Source of the DNA: Xestospongia muta
Lineage: Eukaryota > Porifera > Demospongiae > Haplosclerida > Petrosiidae
NCBI GenBank assembly: GCA_963693285.1
Contig: OY848924.1
Location: 5,601,842 to 5,665,841, forward strand
Length of the DNA stretch: 64,000 bases
Direction: 5' to 3'
Part shown: piece by piece, positions 1 to 11,960 of the stretch
How the letters are laid out: each line of letters begins with the position of its first letter
How positions within the stretch are numbered: position 1 is the first letter of the stretch
Notes under the pieces: model-generated
Databases searched by the model: none
Told to the model about the DNA's origin: nothing
What the model saw: only the letters and a program-made list of their open reading frames with translations
Made by a program: the position numbers and the translations under genes

Positions 1-60
1 TGGGCAGGAGTTACATTAGATGACAGTAGACAGGACAGTCAACACAGCAAACATTACAGT
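1..60. repeat. Tail of a minisatellite cut by the window edge
   Basis: The first bases carry the same acagtagacagg-type units as the right end of the 20.4-21.5 kb array and match 21,519 onward. A similar array probably lies just left of the window. Confidence 0.6.
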
Positions 61-2472
61 TACATTAAAACACATTAGACAGGACAGTAACAATGGGATG
101 CTGTAGACTAAACAAAAATTAAGGAGACAGGGTTACTTACATTGATATAATGATGGTTAGATTACGGGAAATCACAAAGTAATAAAAAGATGAGGGTGGT
201 GTGGTAAATTAGGAGGACCAAATTAAATCCAGTCAATCAACTGATGCTCAATATGAAAGGATAATAGGCTATAAATATAATGAGAGATCTATTATGCTGT
301 AATGCTCTACACACAACAAGTGCAAGAGAAGAGGAATTGTCTGAACATCACAAGCTAATACTAATACAAATGTAGACCCAAGGAGGATAAACAGGATTGT
401 ACTAAATAAAGAGACTTGACTATTTTATTCAGACTTGCTACATTGTACTAAAATATACTGGTTTCAAAAGTCTATAATATTACAGGGAAAAATGCCAGGC
501 TTAGTTAGGATACCAATGCACTAAATAAAGGCTAAATGAAGAAGAAACTAAAACTGACTAAGGCTCACTGAATACAAAAGTTAAATGGGACAAACTAGCT
601 ATACTAACACACATGGAGTACTGTTACTCTGACCGTATTTGTTACTACTGTTTTCCTATATATTATCCAGTACACAATGAACATGGTCTTTCTGAATGTA
701 AGTTTATTAATTGCACATATATGAAGCCCTGCCCTTGTATTGCAGCATGTCATCATCTTGTTACAATGGGTGGAGTTGCCTAGTATTTGGACCAATTGAG
801 GAACTAGGCCAGCAGACCATATCGTTTATTAAGTATCCTTCTCAATAAACAATATAAACATTTATGCATAATATTAGTTGAAACAGTAAATATATAAAAT
901 CACATCAATACAACAAGATACTGATTAATATTAACATAAATAAAATCAAAATTTATAAATCAGTATCATTGATGTAGACATTTCTAATGTCTATATTTTA
1001 CAGTTATCTTCATAGAATGTGCAGTAGTCAATGACCAAGATCACCACATATTAAGTCTATGAAGTTGACTTTATTTAACCTATACATACGATCTAAAAGT
1101 ATAATAAAAGGATGTCCACTTAATAATAATTGTTGAACAGTAGTTCCAATAAAGTCACAGGATCAAGGACAAGAATATCAGACATCACATACCTCCATTA
1201 TAAGCTGATACTGGTACTATAGATAATATACTGTGCTTTAATCTGTACAAATAGTTTCGTCATGTAAATAGTGTTAATAAAAAAATAACACAGTTATATT
1301 TTAACAGCTATTCCCACTTACATTTCATGTAATAAATCAAGGGGATATGACAAAAATCTCTCTCTTAACAGCCATTTTATTGCGGGCGTGTCAACAGAAG
1401 CATTAGCTACCCCACGTGGGTTAATTACTTACATAATGATGTACACATTCTCTTGATATAAGGCTGGGTATATTACATGTATCATATCCAATGTAACAGT
1501 GGTCTAGGTTGAGCTATGACAGTATCATACCCAGACCTACAATTGTTATAATATTGTATATAATGGGCTAGTTATACTATCATTTAGTTATTACTAGTTA
1601 TTATTTAGTGTTATCAGTATTACATCATGCTATGTAATGTGAGTCATTGTTGCGTATGTGTTATAATTTATTATTACGTAATCATTTGTGTATATAAGTG
1701 CATGCTTTTAACTTTGATGAGGGGAAAAAAGAAAAGGAATAGACTAGAGATTTTAACCTTTCCAAAAGTTGTGATTCTTTTCCTTCTCGCTCTCCTCGTG
1801 GCTTTTCCTTGCCCTTCCCGCTCTCTCCGACTCGGTCACTACAACAATGTTTCCTGTTGTTTATATGGCTGAATATGAGACAGTGAAGTCTGACTTCTGG
1901 TCTGGTCATTTTCATAATAAGTAATCTACTTAATTCGAGGATTGATAATTAGAGAGAATCAGTATGAAAGTGTACATCAATCACTTTAGAATTTACAGTA
2001 CATTAAGTTATGTGTGACTTGTTCTTTTATTCATTTGGACTAGTTCAATGCGATATCTAAGTAGCTCCACAACAATGTTAAGGTAATTGTCCAAAATGTC
2101 TGTGATCGTTGGTATAATATTGGTCAACATTTTCATGAGCAATCATCTCAATGAAGAGTATTTAATTAGGTTCTGTTAATAAGTAATTACATGCAGTATG
2201 TGGTCTTGCTTTCAAGCCAGCAACTTTATCTTGTTTATGTAAATTACCAAAATTATTGTAATTAGATTTTACCCTAAAATTGAATAAATCATATATTAAT
2301 AGTGTTACCAGACACACACAGGTATACATATAAGACAACCTTTTGCAATACACTAAATCATTATTAGTAATTAAATGGCATATGGTCGTTTGATTTTGAT
2401 TTTCCAACAAACAAATGACATCCATTGTGATTTTGTGACTAATATGTACAATATTTATCATTTATATTATAG
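61..2472. other. Upstream flank of copy 1, no gene seen
   Basis: AT-rich sequence matching 21.58-24.40 kb of copy 2. Only short ORFs without recognisable features occur. The region matching OSCP exon 1 of copy 2 is missing at about 1,420, where roughly 130 bp is absent. A copy-1-only insertion lies at about 1,543-1,847. Confidence 0.6.
1543..1847. mobile_element. Copy-1-specific insertion, possible non-autonomous element
   Basis: Copy 2 reads straight from cctacaa into tgtttcctgttg at 23,770-23,790. Copy 1 has about 305 extra bases at that point. The insert is AT-rich at its left half and ends next to another ctacaa-like sequence, which could be a short target duplication. No transposase was seen. 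It may be a small element or a copy-specific rearrangement. Confidence 0.35.
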
Positions 2473-2840
2473 GCTCCTATTCAAGTGTGTGGATTAGAAG
2501 GTAGATACGTTTGTGATTTGTTTTTACCTGCCTATAGGAAAGCATCATTAGAGAAAGTGGAAGAGGAACTAAAAGACACTGAAGTATTTGATAGTTATTA
2601 ATATAACTCCTATTGTAACTGCTAATGTATAATTATAGTGAAGTACATTAGAGTGTATGTGTACATGTACTGGTTTATCCAATTGTTGTTTTAAATATAA
2701 TAGCTTTCTTTTTATAGAAATTGATGCAAGATTCACCATCTCCCTCTTATTTTATTAATAACCCTACAGTCAGAAAACAACAGAAACAAAGAGAGAGAAC
2801 AGCTAGTCACTGGAGTCAATATTCCAGATTCAGTCAGAAT
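2473..2840 (+). pseudogene. ATP5PO: ATP synthase OSCP subunit fragment, copy 1 (exons 2 and 3 only)
   Basis: Two phase-0 exons, 2,473-2,583 and 2,718-2,840, encode the start of mature OSCP, the stalk subunit joining F1 to the peripheral stalk of mitochondrial ATP synthase. The first contains APIQVCGLEGRY, matching the conserved P-V-Q-V-x-G-x-E-G-R-Y start of the family. The second has FINNPTVRKQQK, matching the family's N-P-x-V-x-R segment. Copy 1 lacks the first exon with the mitochondrial presequence that copy 2 keeps. About 80 of roughly 210 residues are present, and the C-terminal two thirds is absent before the ITPR start 92 bp downstream. It is a truncated relic unless spliced to the neighbour. 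Confidence 0.8.
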
Positions 2841-2931
2841 GTAATTGTTTACATTTTCCGTTAATACCTAGCAACACAGCCCCTCCCTATGCCCCAAAGT
2901 TATACGTTTGTGTGCTGTATTCAGTTTACAG

Positions 2932-5900
2932 ATGGCGAGTGAGCCTATCTACGAGGGTGACGCTATTCGTCTCTATTGCTCAGAGGCTAAAGTATTCGTC
3001 TTTGCACAACCACCCAGGTTGGTCTTTCATTACTGTGCATTAGTAAAACTTATGAGTTCTTCAAATATACAACTTTATTTTTCAACAATTGCCTTCTCCC
3101 ACAACCCTCTCTTTAACCAGTTCTAGCTACAGTCATGCGACAGTTTATGCAGTCTCCAATCCTGATGTTCCCTCATACATTAATGATCCAGCATTCCCCG
3201 ATGTGCACTGTAAGTATATTTGACTTTACTAGTAAATTAATCAGGAAATACAACATCCATTAATGCCATCCTATACATGCTCTGTTGTTCCTTTACAGTT
3301 GCCTCCTTTCAAGTTCTAGCAGAGAACACATATATCAAGTAAGTACATGATCTTTGTACATGTATCAATTAATTTTGTTTTGTTATTTTAGCCTGAGCTG
3401 TGATTCTCCACTGGATGTTCCAAAGGTAAGTTATCAATTACATAATATTTTAACAGAATATACTACTTACAAAGAATCAATTATTTTTCCACAACGGTGT
3501 TATGATAATTATATGTGTATACACTGAATAACTTGATCAGTAGCACTAGCAAGTATTTAATAGAAAATATGCTGTCTTTCTTAAATGAATTTATATAATT
3601 TTTTCCTACTAGAATTATAATAATCAAAATTATTGTAGTTTAGTCTATGGATGTAAGATCAAGGTATATAAGTGTGATAGTGTGTGTGTTATTTCATCTC
3701 AAACTTGTAGTTACTACATATTGCATCTAAAATGTACCTGTCTCTAACATCTCTCAGTAAAAGTGGATCAATTTATCCACCAGTGAGTATAATTAACTTT
3801 GAGTATGTGCATGTGTGTATGTGTGTGTGTGTGTATGTTTGTGACATCTTTCTTCTTAACAGGGTAAATTGGTTGAAGATTTTGACAAAGGTACTTGTCT
3901 CTTTCTTATTTTGCCTGCTCAACCTGGTAAATACAGAGGAGAAAATGTAAGACTATTAAAATATACTGCATGTCTTATGAATCAATACTAGTATTTCTAA
4001 TAATACTAGTATTTCTATTAAATCATTATTTTCTAGTTAGTATGTGAAATAACAATTTTGTCTCATCAAAACTGATAATAAAATATCATGACAAAAATGT
4101 TAAATTATAGCTGATTTTGTTTATGATAACAAATATCTTTAACATTCATTGCAGCATTAATAGTTATATAAATGAATGCTTTTGTGTGTTTAGGTTTTAC
4201 CTGAAGATCTCATTAAACTGGAGCCAGTCAGTGAAAAAGAGCATCATATATAATGTGTATCTAACACTATCACATCAAGGTATAATGGAAATACAATATA
4301 GTGACTTTTTCTGATGTTTTATTATCTTCATTTTTCCATCAATTTTTGTGTCCATCTATCCATTCATCCATTTATCCTAGTATAAAATGTAGTCATTCTA
4401 CAGTGTCTTACCTTATTTTATAGACCTAAGTACATGATGTTTTTTATTATTCTATATCTATCAGTTATTGGATGTGTCCATATACATATGTTAACATAAG
4501 TACACACATATAAATGTATCCAATATATGTACATGTATTAATAGAGTTCTACACTGCTTTAGATATGAATTAAAGATGGGTGTTACTGACTCTGTCTTTG
4601 TCATGTACTCACAAGCCAAAGTTAATCCTCGTGTACCTCACAAAGCACTGAGAGTAAGGAAATACTTCGTTTTGGTTGGTCACGTTATGTCATATGACTA
4701 TTACATTATTAGGGGTGCAATGTGGTGATGTTGTTTAATACAAAACACAAGGCGTATGTTTCAGGACATGGTTCAATAGCAACTGACATCTTACCTGATT
4801 CAATAAAAGAAGAAGTAATATCAGAAGGTAAGGATCAAGTAAGAAAATACAGTTAATGTTATTAGATTACTTGTAGTTGGTGCAAGGAAAAGGAAGAGTG
4901 TTCATGGCATTCAAAAAACTCCACCTATTTCAGGAGATTGCTTCTGGCAATTAGAGAAAATTAGCAAACCTCTTAATGGTAAGTGATGTTGTTATTATCA
5001 TGACAATCAATAGACATCATAGTGAAAGTAAAGGTTATAAGATCTCGTTTAGATAATTGTTAGGTAATATTTTTGTGTTATTATAATTGAAACTCCCTCC
5101 TACAGGTGATCAGTTTGAATATGGTGACAAATCTCAATGTCGTATTAAACACTTACCAACTCAACAATATTTAGCTGTTGTACAAAAAGGACATAATACT
5201 GAGGTAGTGATCTTTGAGAGGATAACATCAACAACATTTGAATGTAATTGTTCCGTAGTTATCCTTCAAGAAAATAGCTGCTGGCCAACCAAAAGATCCT
5301 GAAGTCACATTTAGTCTTGTATCAGTTGTAGGGGTGAGTTGTTAGACTGGTAGTAATATCAAAGTCTCTTTCTCTCACTCTCATTAGTGAACAGGAGGGA
5401 TTACTAAGGGTAGTTATGTTGAAATTCGACATGTACACTCGGGCAAGAACTTAGTAGTTTAAAGTAAGTATGTCAGATAAAATAACAGATAGTTAATATA
5501 ACATTGTTTTAATACTAGGCAAGGCATATTTACAGAGAGCATGTTCTGATATCAATGCTTCAGAAACTATAACAAAAAGCAAACGGTTTAGAGTATGTTT
5601 TGTCATTTTCATTTAAAGTTTATTTAACTAGTTTATGAACTCTGTCTCCTTGTAGCTTGGACTAGAGGACAGTGATCAAAGACATCAACAATACTTTTGT
5701 CTTGAAGAGGTACACATTGAAATGGCCCTAGCTAGTAGTTGGTTTTTAAATATTTACATTAACTGATATCATTACATATTGTGTGTTGCGGTATGTCCTC
5801 TTAGGTAAATGCTGATTTGATTCATGAGTATTATCATGTGTCAGGTGTAGCAGCTGTATTAAGAGACTATATGAATTAATAAGAATTAATGAATGATGGA

Positions 5901-8900
5901 TGCACCTAACACCTAGCTTGATTACTTGATGATGTTTATCTTGCAGTTTACAGCTGTTCATAAACTTGTACCATTTCCACTTGTATTGGATGAACTTGTT
6001 GAAGTTTTGTCAAAGTTAACTGACTGGATTAGTGGTGAATTTTATCAGAAGAGTAGAGCTAACTTGTTCAGAGTAGCCCAAGTAATATAGAGATGTAATA
6101 TTTATTTACACCTTGACTATCTCTTACAGGGAGTAGATCTACTTGTTGGATTCCTCTGTGAAATTAATGATCTTGAAAACAAAGAGTATGTTTTCTATAT
6201 TCAAGATGTTGTGTTAATAATTGTTATTGTGTTTTTAGATTGTTGGAGTTGTGTAAAAAAATATCAGTGGTGTTACAATGATATGTTGAGTCTTCTAATA
6301 AAATGTCACATCTTTATTTAGCAGAGGAAAGGTTTATGGATGTTCTATTTGGCAAGGTGAGGAATCAATGGACAATGAGAATGACATACAAATGGATGCA
6401 TGAATGTATGGTAAAAGGAATGGATAAACAAATGGACAGGTAGACAATATATCTGGATAGATGAGAAACAAATGGATGTATATATAGAGGTAGTAGATAA
6501 TTAAATATAAAATTCTTCTTTGACAGATTGGTCATGGTATTGATATAGAAAAGGTCTTAAGTACTTTAGTGAGAGATGAAAGGTAATACAATTATTTTTA
6601 GAAAATATGTTACATATGGTATCATCAGCTTTATAACTGAAAATGTAGTACACAGACTTACTGATAAGTCTTTATTGTTTTCTGTTCCTCCATCTTTTAG
6701 AAATTTATATATGATTTCAAATGTCTCAGAGATGATATTAAAGTATCATCAGATGATGCATACACTCCTGTCAATGAAGCATTAAAAACATTGATGACTA
6801 AGGACTATCACTTGTCTGATCAGGACCCTGGGTTAATGGATGAATGAATGATGAATGGAAGGATGAATTTTATGTTCTCTTTTTGTTTAATAAAAACTCT
6901 TTTGCAGGATTGTGGAAATTACTCGAGATAGTCTTCATTACCTCTTTTCTGAGAATGCCCACAAATGTTTTGATATCAACAAAACTGAAGGTCAACAACT
7001 CATCAATATCCTCGTTGATTTATTGAATTATGAAGATAATGACCTAAGATTAAGCAGTACACTATTATTATATGATATATACCAGGAAGAGAACATCATC
7101 TTTCGTGATGCTAAAATCTCTTACATTGTAACACTTCCTTCAAAGCAAGTCTTTGATGAGATGGTATACAAAGGTTCATTCTCTGATGATAACATGTTGT
7201 TGCTTCGTATGTCACAGGGAACAGCTATTACAGGTCTTATATTGATTACTAGTAGATTTAAGATTGTATTATGTTTTAATGCCTAGATTATATTAATGAG
7301 AATGTCAAAGAGTTTTTAAATGATGTTGCTAATGTCTGTATTATTGAAGATGATGAGACTGAACCTCATGCTTGTAACCAATGCATTGCTTTTAGTACTG
7401 GTATGAAGTTACTTGCATCAATTTGTATATAACAAATTTCCCTTCTCATCTCCCCTCTCTCTCTCTTTCTCTCTCTTGTAGGTATTTTTAATGTCATATT
7501 GACATATGTTCTTCATTTCTGTTCTGGTGATCATAAAGAACAAGAGGAACTATAAGTATTAGCTTGTCATGCTTTACAAAGAATGTCTCTTGTCTGTCTC
7601 TTTGTCTGTCTGTAGGTCTCTTTGTCTGTTTGTATGTCTCTTTGCCTGTATGCATGCCTATTGTCTGTATGTTTGTCTCTTTGTCTGTTGTATGTCTCTT
7701 GTCTGTCTGTATGTCTCTTTGCCTGTATGTATGTCTCTTATCTGTATGTATGTCTCTTGTCTATTTCTATGTCTTTTTGCCTGTATGCATGTCTCTTGTC
7801 TGTCTGTATGTCTCTTGTCTGTTTGTATGTCTCTTTGTCTGTCTGTACATCTCATTTGCCTGTATGTATGTCTATTGTCTGTATGTTTGTCTCTTTGTTG
7901 TCGTATATCTCTAGTTTGTATGTATGTCTCTTGTCTGTTTGTATGTCTCTTTGCTTGTATATATGTTTCTTGTCTGTATGTATGTCTCTTTGTCTGATGC
8001 ATATCTCTTTGTCTGTCTGTATGTCTCCTTCTTTGTCTGCATGTCTCTTTGTCCATGTCTTTGTCTGTCTATATATGTTTAGTCTATCTGTACGTCCTTT
8101 GTCTGTTCGTGAATTTTTTGTCTGTTTGCCAAGTTATTATGTCTGTATGTATGTATATTTAAAACAAAAGAATCATTTATGAATGAACTTCATATTCAAA
8201 ATCAAGAGAGTCCAAGCAAAGAACACACTCTGTTTAGTTTGAGTTATCTCTTTATATTAGGATGATGAAGATGATGATTGTCTGTTGCAGTTACTTGCTG
8301 TCTCAGATTTGTTAGCTACATCATCTGAAGGACAATGTAAATATGCTGAAAATATCTGTCAAACTATCTACACTGTCGATGAATTAGTGAGGTCTGTTTT
8401 AATGTCCATTTTATGTAGTCATCAATCCATGCACCTGTCCTATATATTTATCTATCCATTTACCATATATTCATTCATCCATCTATTTATTCAAAAGTAT
8501 TATAAGCAGTCAAGATGTTCCAATTGAGAGGAAAAACCATTTGCTCGTCTTCTTAACTGGGCTTATCTCAACACAGAGAAAGACTCACTTGTATCCATTG
8601 TTGTCTTATCAAAAAATGAGTAAGAAAAAGATAACTTGAAATTGTTTTAAAGAACTTATATTTAGATCATTTTGGTCTCATTTGGAACAATGCTCTATTT
8701 TGATGTCTTCTTTGCATGAAGGTTTATCTCAAGGTGATATTAATACAGAGGATGTAAAACTTAAACTAAGACTATTATTCTCACAACATTTAAGTCTACC
8801 TGTAAGTACAATTATTACATTCACCTAATTCTCTCTCTCTTTCTTTCTTTTATTTGGTCAGGTTTTGAAAGAAAAAACAAAAGATTTAGATACAATGTTG

Positions 8901-10643
8901 GAGATTGAAGACAAATCCATCTCAATACCATCCCTATTGCTATATTTAGTTGATGGTCTTGTACCATTAGTTACAGCATTCTGTATTCAATTATCTGCTC
9001 ACAATAGCTCTGGACTAACTAGTAAAGTCTATTCTAGTTTACTAACACCTAAAGTACTGGCTGTCTTAAAATCAGTTGGAGATACAGTAGCTGTGAGTGT
9101 GATATATGAAGTGTAAAACTATGTCACTGTCTCCATACAGAACTTGGTAAAAACGCATCCAGATATGTTAATGACAACAGAGGAACAAGCTCATTACTGG
9201 AATCTTTGCCTTGATGGTTTGGCCTTTATAATACCTGCTGAAGACGGTGTCACTATAAAAGAGGTATTGAGTGAAAGGGAGGGAGCAGATTAACGCTCAA
9301 CAACATTTGTTCATTTAACATTGTATTAAAAAAATATTGCTTAAACCATTTGTCTTTTCTCACTTCAACTATAGGCAAAAGAGACAATTAATATGTTAAG
9401 TAAAACATTCTTCACTAGTCCTGCTGTGAAGGAATATAAAGAGGAATTAGAACATGAAGGATTAATGAATGATGAATTTCAATCTTTAGTTTGCAATTAT
9501 AAGACTATTTATGAAGGGAAAACATCCACACTAAGAAAGGATATCAGTGAGTGATTGAGTGGCTTTTATCGATGAGAGAAAAAAAAAGAGAGGAGAGGCA
9601 GAGGGAGAGAGAAGAGGATGTGGGAGGGAGAGAGTCTAGAAATTAAAATGTAGTAGGAGAAGGAACAAGTATAAAAGTGGTAGATATGTTTAGATAATAG
9701 TTAACGACGTCATTGTAATTTCTATATTTTCTAATTGTTTATGATGAAGTTAATGATGATGATCTCTTACCATCTGGTACTAGTTTCAATGCACTAGTTA
9801 ATTTATTTACAGATGAAGTAGTTCACACTGCTGATAGGTAATATTAATGTATATTTTCATTAAATACATTACTATGAGAACTCTTTAGGAACTTTACCTG
9901 TCAATTACCTAAAATACATGCTCTACTGGAATTACTAGAGTATGTTTATCCATCCATATATCCATTATTTGTCAATTCATTTAATCCATCAAGCTACCAT
10001 CTGTTTATTCATCTATTCGTTCATCTGTCCATGCCTCTATTCTCCCTCCATTCTGTAGTATTCTTTATCGACAATTACAGCAACCTCTCACTAGTAAAGA
10101 GAGAGCTGATCTTGACAATGTCTTACTAGCTACACTGCAAGTTTTATCTGTTGTAGTTCATCAAAAAATTGAGAGTATCAACACACAACTACAACGTGAT
10201 AATCCAGCAAAATTTGAAGAGTGAGTCTTATTAACTGCCATATATGATAATCCATTGTATTCTATTCAGAAATAAGATCACACGAGAAAGTGGAAATGTC
10301 ATCATATTGAACCTGCCATTAAGATAACATTGACATCTGCTACCATCTATCCATTGTTCCATTTTTCCATCTCTTCATCAGTACATCCATCAATCTATTC
10401 AATAATCCATCATTCTATTCATTGATTCATCCATTTATTACTCCTTAGTGTATATCAGAATACATAATAATCATTGATGTAATTAGTAGTATCCTCTTCA
10501 CATAATATCACTCTCTCTATCATTATATCTTTTATAGGTCATGTTGCATTTAACACATCCTAATGATGTTATAGCTATCCAAGTTTTAGCTTTCCTTCGA
10601 GTTCTACTTTATTTTGGATATGAATTTGCTCAGAATGAAATAG
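2932..10643 (+). pseudogene. ITPR: Inositol 1,4,5-trisphosphate receptor, copy 1 (broken, 3' truncated)
   Basis: Exons equivalent to those of copy 2 encode the suppressor/MIR region, the RIH region and part of the central solenoid. The start ATG is at 2,932 ([15 protein letters not shown]). In-frame stops not shared with copy 2 are TAA 4,251, TGA 5,388, TAA 5,460, TAA 5,877 and TAA 7,553. TGA 6,279 is shared. Exons equivalent to 28,547-30,534 and 31,582-32,110 of copy 2 are missing. Copy 1 uniquely keeps an exon at about 6,528-6,583 (IGHGIDIEKVLSTLVRDE) and a block of exons at 8,261-8,391, about 8,530-8,620, 8,666-8,801, 8,862-9,092, 9,141-9,263, 9,375-9,546 and 9,750-9,837. The last recognised exon is 10,538-10,643. 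There is no channel domain, so it cannot form an IP3-gated calcium channel. Confidence 0.88.
7583..8150. repeat. TGTCTGTATGTCTCTT-type minisatellite, copy 1
   Basis: About 570 bp of imperfect 8-16 bp units built from tgtctgta/tgtctctt. It starts directly after the bases gctttacaaagaa of an ITPR exon and replaces the rest of that exon and the next three. Long Cys/Ser/Leu-rich reading frames across it are by-products of the repeat. The same array occurs at 32,140-32,710. Confidence 0.92.
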
Positions 10644-10645
10644 GT

Positions 10646-11530
10646 CAGTGCTGACAGTTATCTCATTTTAAGTAGAAAATTGGCGCCACTACTGGTCAAA
10701 CTGAGCATGCTCAGTTAATCATCATGCTCATCGCTCATAATTGATGTCGACTGTATAATTATTTAGACATATGCTGCGCCGTTTGTATAGACCTCAAAAC
10801 ACGCATACCTAAAACTGTGCATGCGCAGTGCTCACTACTTAAGATGTTTTTTTTGGGCATGAACTGTGACATGAACCATTTCATTATAGTTTAGCATGTG
10901 ATTAACTTGATAGACTAAGCAAAATTAAACATTTACCAGGTGCATTGGTATTCATGCCCCAATGTAATCTTCCTAGTTTAAGAGTTGTTTGTAGTGACTA
11001 CTAAAGAAGCATGATTGTATTGTGTGTCCTAATAACATTGAAGGTATTTCCACATTTTAACCTTTCTGTTGCAATGTCTAGTTCATGTTACACCTTTAAG
11101 ATTGAGAATATTTAAGGTTACTAGTTTGGTCCTTTTATTTATTTATATGGTATGTAAATGTACATGATGATTAATATATATATAATATTATACAGATGTA
11201 AAGTTAATGATACATGTATACATTATGATTCTAAATATTATACTATGTACATATTTGTATATGACCATGATGAATTCTCTTTGTATGCACCTCTATAGTT
11301 AAAATATATATAGTAAGAATGGAACAAGCATTAATCAGCAAGATCTACCTGCAAAAAAACTGGATAATGTTATTAGTCATTTAAAAGTGAATTTAACGAT
11401 AAAATTTGTGTAAAATTTAATATACATCTATGCAAATAGTGGTGTATGTTTAACATATCAATTGTTATTCCAGATTCAGTCATTAGTTGTGTAGTGATGA
11501 ATATAACACTTAACAGATCTACAATAATAT
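10646..11530. other. Start of single-copy spacer, no gene
   Basis: Homology with copy 2 stops at about 10,645. A short repeat with a perfect 18-bp palindrome (10,699-10,716) follows, then AT-rich sequence without convincing reading frames. Confidence 0.6.
10680..10720. repeat. Dispersed repeat with perfect 18-bp palindrome aactgagcatgctcagtt
   Basis: The palindrome lies at 10,699-10,716, preceded by ttggcgc and an actac-like stretch. The same arrangement recurs at 22,673-22,716 (palindrome 22,699-22,716) inside the copy-2-specific insert. A third, imperfect tgagcatgc lies near 45,860. Its place beside the duplication border suggests a mobile-element end or a recombination site. No coding capacity is seen. 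Confidence 0.5.
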
Positions 11531-11539
11531 ATATATACT

Positions 11540-11960
11540 TTTTAATCTGGTGTTGTGAACAGAAGTATTTTCTTCGATCTTACTAAGAGCAGTAGCTAAA
11601 GTATCCCAAGTAGGTCCGGTCCACCTTTCTCATCAACTTTGTCGGCTCTTCATAACCATAGAGACAAGCACTCCAAAAGACATTGACTAACATCTGTCCC
11701 ATATTTTGCTTCAACAGTCTCCTATGTATTCTTTAGAAGACCAAGCTGGAGGAGACTAAGAGTTAGTCAGTTTCTTTCCAAGAAGTGGCTGTTTTTCAAC
11801 AAATCCTGAACATCAACCAAACGAGTAATGTCTACAAGAAATTGAAGAGAGTGTACAAACAACATCTTTGTTTGCAGAATTTTATTTTTGGTAACAAACC
11901 TAGCTGAGGGTCAGTTAATTCTTTCGCTGCCATAGGGCTCAACAATTTACCAGTATGAGG
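11540..11960 (-). pseudogene. Decayed Death-domain exon
   Basis: Read on the minus strand, two adjacent frames carry the C-terminal half of a Death domain. One segment reads YGTDVSQCLLECLSLWL, then a stop. Another frame then continues as GPTWDTLATALSKIEE. The pattern, an acidic helix, an LxxWL motif, then TWxxLxxAL, is typical of Death domains in animal adaptor and ankyrin proteins. An upstream part reads DITRLVDVQDLL. At least one frameshift and several stops separate the pieces, so it is a relic. No other exons of the same gene were found nearby. It may come from the same broad class as the Roco gene at 45-64 kb, but that is inference. Confidence 0.5.

Larger units (their letters stand above)
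1..10645. repeat. Tandem segmental duplication, copy 1
   Basis: This stretch is repeated at 21,519-33,566 with small differences, offset about 21.5 kb at its left end. The match begins at position 1, inside the tail of a minisatellite, so the true left border lies outside the window. It ends at about 10,645, just after the exon ending in YEFAQNEI. Copy-specific changes include a ~305 bp insertion near 1,543-1,847, loss of OSCP exon 1 near 1,420, loss of ITPR exons after about 6,437, and loss of others after 7,583. The similarity covers introns as well as exons, so this is a DNA-level duplication and not a retrocopy. Confidence 0.93.

Noticed and set aside
2162..2461. 99-codon minus-strand ORF, repeated at 24,092-24,391
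   Set aside because: It lies in the intron before OSCP exon 2, has no motif, and its conservation is explained by the segmental duplication.
7564..8182. Long Cys/Ser/Leu-rich ORFs on the + strand and Arg/Thr-rich ORFs on the - strand
   Set aside because: They exist only because the TGTCTGTATGTCTCTT minisatellite has no stops in several frames. The same applies at 32,027-32,718.
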